A stretch of DNA of 64,000 nt from CAWAYH01 sp963786195 (GTDB lineage Bacteria > Acidobacteriota > Vicinamibacteria > Vicinamibacterales > 2-12-FULL-66-21). Shown piece after piece: positions 46,728 to 54,371 of the stretch. Each line of letters opens with the position of its first letter. The stretch's first letter is position 1. The stretch spans positions 248,001 to 312,000 of the forward strand of contig CAWAYH010000011.1 in NCBI GenBank assembly GCA_963786195.1, given 5' to 3'. The notes under the pieces are model-generated. The model did no database searches and was not told the origin of the DNA. It saw nothing but the letters and a program-made list of their open reading frames with translations. Made by a program: the position numbers and the translations under genes.

Positions 46728-48254
46728 ATGTCAGGTACGGTCGAGATTGCCGTGCGGGGCACGGCGCTCGTGTACGCGCTTCCCGAGGGCGCCTGCGTGA
46801 TCGTGGGGCGGGTCGCGCAGTGCGAAATCCACGTCGACGATCAGGCGGTCTCGAGGCGGCATTGCTCCATCACGGTGCGCGGGTCCGAGCTGGTCGTGAC
46901 GGATCTCGACTCGGCGAACGGTACGTTCGTCAACGAACGAGCGGTCCAGACGGCCACCGCGCGTCCCGGGGATCTCATTCGTGTCGGTTCGACGGTGCTC
47001 GAGTACCGCGACCCGACGGTCGTCCGCCGAGGCGCCGGTCTCGCGCGCGTGGGGAACGAACCGGACAGCCGGATCGAGTCGGTCATTCGCCGGCGGATCG
47101 AGCCATCGGAGGTGGAGTGGCTGTCGTCGGCGACGTCGGCGGCGCCCGACTTCATGCTCCTGCAGCGCGCGCAGCGTCATCTCTCCACACTGCACCGGGT
47201 GTCGGAGGTGCTCGCAGGGGCGCGGGACCTGCAGCGCCTCTCCGAAATCGCGCTCGAGACGATCCTCGAGGTGACGGCGGCCGATCGGGCGGCGGTCGTG
47301 CTGCGCTCCGCGGCCGGGGAGCCTGAAGTCGCAGCCGCGCGGTTGCGCAACCCGGGCCAGGGCCCGTTCACCGTGAGCCGGACGCTCGTGGCGGACACGA
47401 TTGCCAAGGGCGTCTCCACGTTCGCGCGCGACGCCAGCTCGGACGCGCGGTTTGCGGACGGCAAGAGCGTGATCGGCCAGGGCATCCGATCGGTCATGTG
47501 CGTACCGCTGCGGACGACCGATGAAATCCTCGGCGCGCTGTACGTGGACAGCCAGAGCGGACCGGGTCGTTTCAGCGACGAGGATCTCGAGCTGCTGGCC
47601 GCCATCGGCAACCATACAGGTGTCGCGCTGCACCGCGTGCGCCTCATCGGGGAGCTCGAGCGCCTCCTGCTCGACACCGTCCGCGCAATCGCGGCCACGA
47701 TCGACGCGAAGGACGGTTACACGCACCGGCACTCCGAGCGCGTGGCCGCGCTCGCGAGCCGCATCGCGGCCGAGATCGGCCTCGGCCGCGATCAACAGGA
47801 GATCGCGGAACTCTCGGCGCTGCTGCACGACGTCGGCAAGATCGCCGTGCCGGACTCGATCCTCAACAAGCCCGGACGGCTGACCCCGCAGGAATTCGCC
47901 GAGATGCAGAAGCATCCCGTGCACGGCGCCCGGATCCTCGCGAACATCCAGAGCCCGATGGTGGACGCCGTGCTCCCCGGCGTCCGATACCACCACGAGC
48001 GCTGGGACGGCTCCGGCTATCCCGAAGGCCTTCGCGGCGACGGGATTCCGCTCCTGGGACGCTTGCTCGGCGTGGCCGACTTCCTCGACGCGCTGACGTC
48101 CGCGCGCGCGTATCGCTCGCCGAGTTCGCTGGACGACGTCGTGCAGCTCGTGGCGCGGGGCGCTGGCGTGCATTTCGATCCCCAGATTGCGGAAGCAGTC
48201 GTGCGGCTGCACGCCCGAGGCGAGCTGACCGTCGAGACGCGCGATGGGGAATGA
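46728..48254 (+). CDS. FHA-GAF-HD-GYP signalling protein
   Basis: A 508-residue cytoplasmic protein. An FHA domain (residues 5-100: IVGRVAQCEIHV, AVSRRHCSI, DLDSANGTFVN) should bind phosphothreonine. A GAF domain spans about 165-310 (GQGIRSVMCVPLRTTDEILG, GALYVDSQSG). The HD-GYP domain follows from about 320: DGYTHRHSERVAALASRI, LLHDVGKIAVPDSILN, HHERWDGSGYPEGLRG and VADFLDALTSARAYR, with the metal His/Asp residues and GYP motif intact. It probably hydrolyses cyclic di-GMP in response to Ser/Thr phosphorylation and a small ligand. Confidence 0.9.
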   Translation: MSGTVEIAVRGTALVYALPEGACVIVGRVAQCEIHVDDQAVSRRHCSITVRGSELVVTDLDSANGTFVNERAVQTATARPGDLIRVGSTVLEYRDPTVVRRGAGLARVGNEPDSRIESVIRRRIEPSEVEWLSSATSAAPDFMLLQRAQRHLSTLHRVSEVLAGARDLQRLSEIALETILEVTAADRAAVVLRSAAGEPEVAAARLRNPGQGPFTVSRTLVADTIAKGVSTFARDASSDARFADGKSVIGQGIRSVMCVPLRTTDEILGALYVDSQSGPGRFSDEDLELLAAIGNHTGVALHRVRLIGELERLLLDTVRAIAATIDAKDGYTHRHSERVAALASRIAAEIGLGRDQQEIAELSALLHDVGKIAVPDSILNKPGRLTPQEFAEMQKHPVHGARILANIQSPMVDAVLPGVRYHHERWDGSGYPEGLRGDGIPLLGRLLGVADFLDALTSARAYRSPSSLDDVVQLVARGAGVHFDPQIAEAVVRLHARGELTVETRDGE

Positions 48255-48354
48255 GCCGGCGCTCGGCGCTCGGCGCTCGCCCCTCGACAAAGCTCGGGGC
48301 GACCCTGAGCCTGTCGAAGGGTCGGGGCTCGGGCCTCGGGGCTCGGCGCTCGGC
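48255..48354. repeat. GCTCGG repeats with a REP-like palindrome
   Basis: The 100 bp after the HD-GYP stop consist of GGCGCTCGGCGCTCG words around an imperfect palindrome at 48293-48324, CGACAAAGCTCGGGG-CGA-CCCTGAGCCTGTCG. The arms match the common bacterial REP-type sequence that translates as FDKLR..LSLSKG or DPEPVEG peptides. An in-frame ATG at 48244 would read through it, but it is better treated as non-coding. Confidence 0.65.
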
Positions 48355-49695
48355 GTGGTGTGCGCAGCCGCAGGGCTGACGGTTTGCCTGCTCGCGGTCT
48401 CGCCAACGGCGATCGGGCAGCAGGGCGCTCGCGATGCCGGACCGATCGCGCTGCGTTTCCATCACATCCACTACCGCGTTTCAGATCCCGGTGCGGCGCT
48501 GGGCGAAGCGGTGGCGCGACTGGGAGGCACGCGTGTCGTCGCGCCTGGACTTGGCGTTGGCGTGCGGATCGGACGTGAATACGTGCTGCTCGATCGCGCC
48601 GTGGGCAGCGCGGCACCGGTCAGGCGTGAAGTGAAACCAGCCGATGCCTACGCGGAAGCCGCAAAGTGGCTGCTTGCGCGCGGCATCCCGGTTCAACCGG
48701 CGACATTCGCCGAAACCAGCGTCGTCAGGCCGCTGCCGGACGCGTTCTTCGACCATCTCGGCTTCTCGACGGACGATCCCCGCACGGCAATCGCCTCGAT
48801 CGAAGACAAGCCACTCTCGGTCAGTGATGATGTCGCGCGTTTCCGGCTGCCGTCAGGCGTGATGCTCGAAATCGTACGCGACACGGACAAGCCAGACGCG
48901 TTCTGGTGCCCCATGCACCCCGACGTGCGATCGCCGGGACCGGGGAAATGCGCGTTGTGCGCCATGAGCCTCGTTCCGATCCCGCCGCCGCGCATCGGCG
49001 AGTACCGGCTGGACGTCACCCTGACGGCGCAGGCGAATGGCAAGGGCGTCTCCGGCATGCGCTTCGTCGTGCGCGATCCTGAAACGGGGGAGCCGGTCTC
49101 GCGTTTCATCGAAGTGCACGACCGGCTCTTTCACCTGTTCGTCGTCAGCCGCGACCTCGGTCAGTTCGTGCACGCGCATCCGGATCGCAGGGACGACGGC
49201 TCGTTCGAGGTGCAGCAGGCACTCGCCCCCGGCGAGTACCTGCTCGTCGCGGATTTTCTGCCGGTCGGCGGGACGCCGCAGGTGCTGCACCGTGTGATTG
49301 AGACGCCCGGATACGCCGGACCGCTATTCAGTCCTCCAACCGATGTGAAGCCCGGTCCGCTCGAACAGGTGGCCGACGATCTGCGGATTCGCCTCGAGCC
49401 GCCGTCGCCTGCGCCGCTGCGCGAGACGCGACTGCGGTTCGTCGTCATGGATGCGGCCGGCGCGCCGGTCACAGATCTCGAGCCGTTCCTTGGCGCGGCC
49501 GGACACCTGCTGATCGTGAACCCGGACCTGACCGCGGCGATCCACGGCCATCCCGAGGGCGCCTTATCGAGCGGCCCGAACGTGACGTTCAGCCCGATCT
49601 TTCCCTCGCCGGGCGTCTACAAGATGTGGGTTCAGTTTCAGCGGAAGGGACGGGTGATGACGGCGCCGTTCGTCATCGAGGTGCCGTCACCGTGA
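48355..49695 (+). CDS. Secreted VOC-like protein with heavy-metal-binding CPMHP domain
   Basis: About 446 residues from GTG 48355, where a signal peptide begins (VVCAAAGLTVCLLAVSPTAI); an ATG at 48244 would place 37 repeat-encoded residues before it. Residues 25-180 resemble a vicinal-oxygen-chelate domain (RFHHIHYRVSDPGAALGEA, FDHLGFSTDDPRTAI). Then comes FWCPMHPDVRSPGPGKCALC and AMSLVPI, the heavy-metal-binding motif found in CusB/CopA-type proteins. The C-terminal part has His-rich VSRDLGQFVHAHPD and HLLIVNPDLTAAIHGHPEG. A periplasmic copper-binding role is likely. It is convergent with the cytochrome genes. Confidence 0.75.
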   Translation: MVCAAAGLTVCLLAVSPTAIGQQGARDAGPIALRFHHIHYRVSDPGAALGEAVARLGGTRVVAPGLGVGVRIGREYVLLDRAVGSAAPVRREVKPADAYAEAAKWLLARGIPVQPATFAETSVVRPLPDAFFDHLGFSTDDPRTAIASIEDKPLSVSDDVARFRLPSGVMLEIVRDTDKPDAFWCPMHPDVRSPGPGKCALCAMSLVPIPPPRIGEYRLDVTLTAQANGKGVSGMRFVVRDPETGEPVSRFIEVHDRLFHLFVVSRDLGQFVHAHPDRRDDGSFEVQQALAPGEYLLVADFLPVGGTPQVLHRVIETPGYAGPLFSPPTDVKPGPLEQVADDLRIRLEPPSPAPLRETRLRFVVMDAAGAPVTDLEPFLGAAGHLLIVNPDLTAAIHGHPEGALSSGPNVTFSPIFPSPGVYKMWVQFQRKGRVMTAPFVIEVPSP

Positions 49696-50476
49696 CGGTG
49701 ATCGTGCAGCGATCGCGGGTGTCGGAGACGAGCGTGCTGCCCGGCGTCAGCGACAGCGGAGCGCGCAGCCAGTAGGTGGTGGGAAAGTCCGGGTCGAAGT
49801 TGCGGATCCAGGCGACGATGTCGCGGTGACCGTCCGGGCGGCGCACCGCGATGCCGACGGACTCGCCGCGTTGAAGCTCCGGCCTGATCGCCAGCAGCGC
49901 GCCCTCGGGAAGCGATTGTTCGCCGCAGGGCAGCGTCAGGGTGCTGCTCTTCGCGCTTTCGGCCAGGTCCCTCTTCTGTTCCTTTTGGGCCGGTTCCCCT
50001 GCCTTGTCCCTTATCCCTTGTCCCTTTTCCCTTTCTCGCGGCGCTCCACCGTCTGCCCACGCCGACATCACCGCGATCTCGAACGGCGAGAGCGACGGGT
50101 CGTTGCTGAAATCACCGTAGCCGCGGGCGGCCTGCCACTTCGGCATCCGCCGCGTCAGCACTTCCTCTTTGATGGCTTTTGCCCAGGGCCGCGCCTCGTC
50201 ATACGTCGCGAGGGACATCGGGCCGCGGCCGCCGGGCGCGTGGCAGGACACGCAGCGTGCCTGGACGATCCGGGAAACCTCCCGGTCCCAGGTCACGCGC
50301 GTGGTGATCGGGTCGTGTGCTTCAGTGCTGACCAGCAGGGTGAGGGCGAAGCCGGATGCCGCCGCTATTGTCCCCCACCGTTTGCCGGCGCGGTGATGAC
50401 CGTTCCCGGTTTGACCCCGTCGATCGAATAGACGAACGCCGTGAACATCATCTCTTCCCACGTCTGATCGCCCCAC
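49673..50476 (-). CDS. Secreted mono-heme cytochrome c with degenerate C-terminal domain
   Basis: The heme site is VQARCVSCHAPGGRGPMSLA, followed by TYDEARPWAKAIKEEVLTRR, very like the heme domains of the next two genes. The last 90 residues (LPCGEQSLPEGALLAIRPEL to DTRDRCTITVTVTAPR) have a beta-rich pattern but none of the copper ligands. The true start is unclear: the frame is open to GTG 50476, 112 nt inside the upstream gene, while the signal-like stretch AAASGFALTLLVSTEA begins just after that gene's stop at 50365. It probably carries electrons for the neighbouring monooxygenases. Confidence 0.65.
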   Translation of the reverse strand: MGRSDVGRDDVHGVRLFDRRGQTGNGHHRAGKRWGTIAAASGFALTLLVSTEAHDPITTRVTWDREVSRIVQARCVSCHAPGGRGPMSLATYDEARPWAKAIKEEVLTRRMPKWQAARGYGDFSNDPSLSPFEIAVMSAWADGGAPREREKGQGIRDKAGEPAQKEQKRDLAESAKSSTLTLPCGEQSLPEGALLAIRPELQRGESVGIAVRRPDGHRDIVAWIRNFDPDFPTTYWLRAPLSLTPGSTLVSDTRDRCTITVTVTAPR

Positions 50477-51751
50477 TTCACATCGACCGTCGGATCCGGG
50501 TTCGACTTGTTCGCGGTGGAGTTGTCGTAGTGGGCCACCGCGCGGATCTTCGTTCCCTTCGGCAGCTTGAGCGGCTGCGAGAAGATGTAGTCGGTCTGCC
50601 AGTTGAAATCGTACTTGGGCACCGAGAGGATGATCTCGGACCGGCCGTCCGGGTAAGTCGCCGTGTACTCCCAGCTCTTGCCGCGCAGGTGTGTGTGCGG
50701 CAGCATCTGCCTCAGCGTCACGTCCGCCACCGTCGTCATCTCGGCCGTAACTTCGTGGTTGGACGCGCCGGCCGGAATCACGAAGTTGCCGTTCGAGACG
50801 TTGGCGAACCGCATCTCCTGCGTCGGCGGCTGCTTGGCGAAGAACAACCCGATCCTGGTGCGATCGATCGCCGCGTCGCCGTTCGGCGTGTAGTGCATCT
50901 GCAGCACGAGCGTCGAGCCCGCGCGCAGCAGCATCGCGGAACCTGGCTCGAACGACAGCGAATTGTAGCCGGGCGCGAACCCGCCAATGGAGACACCGAG
51001 GCGTCTGGGTGCCGGGTATCGGCTGAGGCCCCGCGTGCGCTTCGGGCCGCCTTCCGGCTCCTCCGGACCACCTGACTGACCCGCCGGAACCTCCATGCCG
51101 GGGCCGAGTCGGAAACCGCTCGGGCGGCGCTCAGGTTGCGGCGGTCTGGCGAAGACGATGACGTGGTGGACGACGGCGCGGTTGCCGGGACGAACTTCGA
51201 GCGATTGGATCCACCTGTCCTCGGTCAGGTTCGTCGGAACCTCGATGTACCTGGTACTCGACGAAGCCGTCAGCCGGCACCTTGTAGTCCTCGGCCATGG
51301 AGAGCACGAGGTCAGGCTGCCCGATCGACCAGCCTTCGGTGTACTTCGGCGTGGGCGGCAGGTCTGCCGGGTTACCGCGGGGCGCGCCGCCGTTCGCCCA
51401 CTTGACTAGCGTTTCCTTGTCGCTCGCCGACAGGCTGCGGTCGTTCGCGAACGTCCCGTGCTTCGCGTCGGCATGCCATGGCGGCATGTGTCCTTCGCTG
51501 ACCTCGTCTCGAATTGCCTTCGCCCAGGGCCGCGCGTCCTCGTAGGTGAGGAGCGACATCGGCGCGATTTCACCCGCGCGATGGCAGCCCGTGCAGTTCT
51601 TGAACAGAATCGGTGCGACGTCCTTGCTGAACGTCGGAACGCTCGCGGCCGGCTTTGGTGCGTACTGGCGCTCAGGCGCGGCGCTCAGGCCAATAGCCAG
51701 ACTGAGCGCACCAAGCGTCACGCCGAATGTCACCCCACGTGTACTAGTCAT
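50365..51751 (-). CDS. Heme-c / copper type II (PHM/DBM-like) monooxygenase fusion protein 1 (one frame break)
   Basis: About 461 residues. Signal peptide TFGVTLGALSLAIGLSAA, then a cytochrome c domain with LFKNCTGCHRAGEIAPMSLL. From about residue 165 a two-domain copper fold follows. VVHHVIVFA and LVLQMHYTPNG supply three His for the first copper; MLPHTHLRGKSWEY and GDQTWEEMMF supply His, His and Met for the second, matching the order in peptidylglycine and dopamine monooxygenases. Deleting one G near 51256 restores EYQYIEVPTNLTEDRWIQS. AGAGGA precedes ATG 51751. The substrate is unknown. Confidence 0.78.
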
Positions 51752-51767
51752 AGGTCCTCTGATCGGT

Positions 51768-51808
51768 CGGGGACACTCAAACGTGACTGTCACGTTTGAG
51801 TGTCCCCG
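51768..51808. repeat. Perfect 41-bp palindrome between the two monooxygenase genes
   Basis: The 20-nt arm beginning CGGGGACACTCAAACG repeats exactly in inverse around one central T. ATTTTAC follows on the plus strand. It resembles the imperfect palindromes spread by REP-associated tyrosine transposases. It lies 17 bp before ATG 51751 and just after the stop of the upstream gene, so it could attenuate the downstream paralog. Confidence 0.85.
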
Positions 51809-51812
51809 AATT

Positions 51813-53140
51813 TTACTTGCGTCCGGCCTGCTGCTGAGGTGGCGCCGGCGCCTGGGCCGGGCTGAAGAGCAGCCCGGTGTACTGCATTTCCTCCCACGTC
51901 TGATCGCCCCACTTGACGTCGATTTTGGGATCCGGGTTCGATTTATTCGCGGGCGAGTTGTCGTACCAGGCGCTGGACACGATCCGCGCACCCTTCGGCA
52001 CCTGGAGCGGTTCCTTGAACATGTAATAGGTCTGCCAGTTGAAGTCGTAGCGCGGCACCGAGAGGATGTTCTTGTTCGTGCCGTCGGGCAGCTCCAGGAC
52101 GTAGTCCCATTTCACCCCTCGCACGTGCGTGTGCGGGAAGATGCCCCAGACGACCGCGTCGGCCACGAACGACACATCCGCGTCCACGCGTGTGTCCGCC
52201 GCTCCAGCCGGCAGTGTGAGCGTCGCATTGAAGAAGTGCGACACGCGAACTTCGCGGGGGGACGGATCCTTCGCAAACACCAGCCCGACCTTCGTGCGAT
52301 CCGTACCGGCCGTTCCATTCGCCGTGTAGTGCATCTGCAGCTCTATTACGCCGCCGGGCTCCAGGCGGATGGCGGTTCCAGCCGGCATACATCTGCGGGT
52401 TCGTGCCCGGAGCGTAGGTCGCGAGCAGACGTTGCGGCACGGCTTCGCGGCTCTGCGGCCGGGTACCGCGATTCTGACGCGGCGGCATTGTCATCTGCTG
52501 GCGGTTGATTTGCAGCACCGGCGCCCGCTGCATGTCGGGTTTGGCGCGGTAGAACGCCAGCGCGTGATGCACGAGCGTGCGGTTGCCCGGCCTCAGCTCA
52601 ATCGCCTGGATCCACTTCGGCTCGGTGAAGTTCGTCGGGATGTAGAAGTACTGGTACTCGATGACGCCCTCGGCGGGAACCTTGTAGTCCTCCTGCATCT
52701 CGAAGACGACGTCGGGCGTGCCGATGGTCCAGCCGTCCGCATACTTCGGCATGGTCGGCATGTCTTTCGGATCGCCTTTCGGCGCGCCGTTGGTCGCCCA
52801 CTTGATCAGGGTCTGTTTCTCCTCGTCCGTGATGCGTCGCTCGTTCAGGAACGTGCCAGGCGCCCCTGAGGCATGCCACGGCGGCATGTGCCCTTCACCG
52901 ACCTCGTCGCGGATCGCTTTGGCGTACGGCCGCGCGTCCTCGTAGGTGAGGAGCGACATCGGCGCGATCTCACCGGGGCGGTGGCACCCGGTGCAGTTCT
53001 TGTACAGGATGGGCGCGACGTCTTTCGCGAACGTCGGCACGTCCCGCCGGCGGCTTCGCGCTGTCCTGATCCGAGGCCCCGACGAGGGCGCCCAACCAGA
53101 CGAGGCACAGGAGAATAGCGGCAAATCGGATGGCTTTCAT
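51813..53140 (-). CDS. Heme-c / copper type II (PHM/DBM-like) monooxygenase fusion protein 2 (two frame breaks)
   Basis: About 440 residues, a close paralog of the next gene. Signal peptide KAIRFAAILLCLVWLGALVG; heme site LYKNCTGCHRPGEIAPMSLL; then WIQAIELRPGNRTLVHHALA, IELQMHYTANG, FPHTHVRGVKWDYVLE and DVKWGDQTWEEMQY give the complete His-His, His, His-x-His and Met set of copper monooxygenases. The first break (extra G near 53043) separates the signal peptide; the second (extra T near 52389) restores TNPQMMPAGTAIRLEPGG. TACAAT lies 9 nt before ATG 53140. Confidence 0.8.
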
Positions 53141-53149
53141 GGAGGATTC

Positions 53150-53155
53150 ATTGTA
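53150..53155 (-). promoter_or_regulatory. -10 box (TACAAT) of the heme-copper monooxygenase operon
   Basis: On the minus strand TACAAT is followed by 9 nt and ATG 53140. Together with the absence of other good boxes downstream it suggests that the two monooxygenases and the cytochrome form one operon. Confidence 0.45.
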
Positions 53156-53239
53156 GCCCAGCATCGCGGTCGACACCCCCAGCTTCTGTTAGCTTTCCCT
53201 CAGGTTTCCCTGAGGCGGGACCCCCGGAGGTCAGAATTC

Positions 53240-54265
53240 TCACAGCGCCACGCGATGTCGGCCGCTATGCAGGTAGTTCATCGTCTGCACCGTCAGGAGG
53301 ACGATGAAGTCCAGCTTGGTGCGGTCTTCCGGGCCCACCAGCCGCAGATTCAGCTGGTTCGCGCGCTTGATCATGTTCTCGATGACCTGATCGATCGTGT
53401 ACTGATACTCACCGGTCCACGCTGCGACCATGCGTCGGACGTCGCGGCGGACGCGTGCGATGAACCGCGCCGCTTTCATGTTGGCCGCATATTCCGGTGC
53501 GTCCGAGAAGAGCCTCCGCAGATCGCGATCGTAGAAGTGCGGGTGTTCCACACCGTAATGACGACGCTTGCGCTCGTAGTGCGCGCGCAGCGTCTTGCGC
53601 AGCGCGTGGAGCGGCTCGACTTTCCGGCGCGAGGCCACGATCGGCGCTTTGCCGGCGACGTCACGCATCAGCGCGTCCATGTATTCCAGCTTCTTCAACG
53701 CCGGCCAGTCCGCGTACCGGTTGCGCCAGTCCGAGTGTGGGTTGAGCCACACGGCGAACGTCTCGGCGAAATCCTCGTCGGGGTGGCTCTGCGCGTACCA
53801 GCTGTCCAGGTGCAGCACGAAGCTCTTGCTGTACGGCTTCGGCGTGTAGTAGTCGGGATACTGCATGTAGGACGGCCCGAAGATCTGCTGACGACGCCGG
53901 CGCTGTCTGAGCTTGTAGGCGTTGTCGATGGCGTGGCCGGCCTCATGGCGCATGATCTTCAGGCACCACTGCGGCGTGCCGCCCTCCACCTCCAGCATCT
54001 GGGTCCGCTCGAGCTGGGCCAGCCGGGGGTGCGCGAGATAGAAGGGGATGGCCACGCCAGGGACCCCATCGGGCGAGAACCATTCGGCCGATAACCAGAA
54101 ATGAGGCTGAAACGAGAGGCCCCGGGCATCGATTTCCGCCTGCAGCTCGGAAATGCGGGTTTCGAGCGGACTGCCTTCGATGGTGACGCCCAGCTGCGAG
54201 ATCCTGAGATCCAGCAGTCTGTCGTCAGGCCAGCCGGCCCATTCGTCAGGCGGAATGATGCGCAT
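53240..54265 (-). CDS. Putative zinc-binding metallopeptidase
   Basis: A 341-residue protein without signal peptide. The zinc motif is IMRHEAGHAIDNAYKLRQ, with a likely further ligand in SHPDEDFAETFAVWL. N-terminal LLDLRISQLGVTIEGSPLET and the basic C-terminal half (ALRKTLRAHYERKRRHYG, ENMIKRANQLNLRLV) match a family of putative zinc-binding metallopeptidases common in soil bacteria, often near ATP-grasp genes. No such gene is adjacent here. Substrate unknown. It is divergent from the TonB receptor gene. Confidence 0.78.
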   Translation of the reverse strand: MRIIPPDEWAGWPDDRLLDLRISQLGVTIEGSPLETRISELQAEIDARGLSFQPHFWLSAEWFSPDGVPGVAIPFYLAHPRLAQLERTQMLEVEGGTPQWCLKIMRHEAGHAIDNAYKLRQRRRRQQIFGPSYMQYPDYYTPKPYSKSFVLHLDSWYAQSHPDEDFAETFAVWLNPHSDWRNRYADWPALKKLEYMDALMRDVAGKAPIVASRRKVEPLHALRKTLRAHYERKRRHYGVEHPHFYDRDLRRLFSDAPEYAANMKAARFIARVRRDVRRMVAAWTGEYQYTIDQVIENMIKRANQLNLRLVGPEDRTKLDFIVLLTVQTMNYLHSGRHRVAL

Positions 54266-54371
54266 TGCCCCTTATTTACACCTTTCCCGGCGTGTGGTAT
54301 ACCCGCGCCAACGCGATTCTAACCATCCCGTCCCGTTCGCGTCGCCGAACGGCCCTCAAACAGGAGTGTCT

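Noticed and set aside
48244..48354. Upstream start for the VOC/metal-binding gene
   Set aside because: It would translate a REP-like repeat and place about 37 residues before a clear signal peptide.
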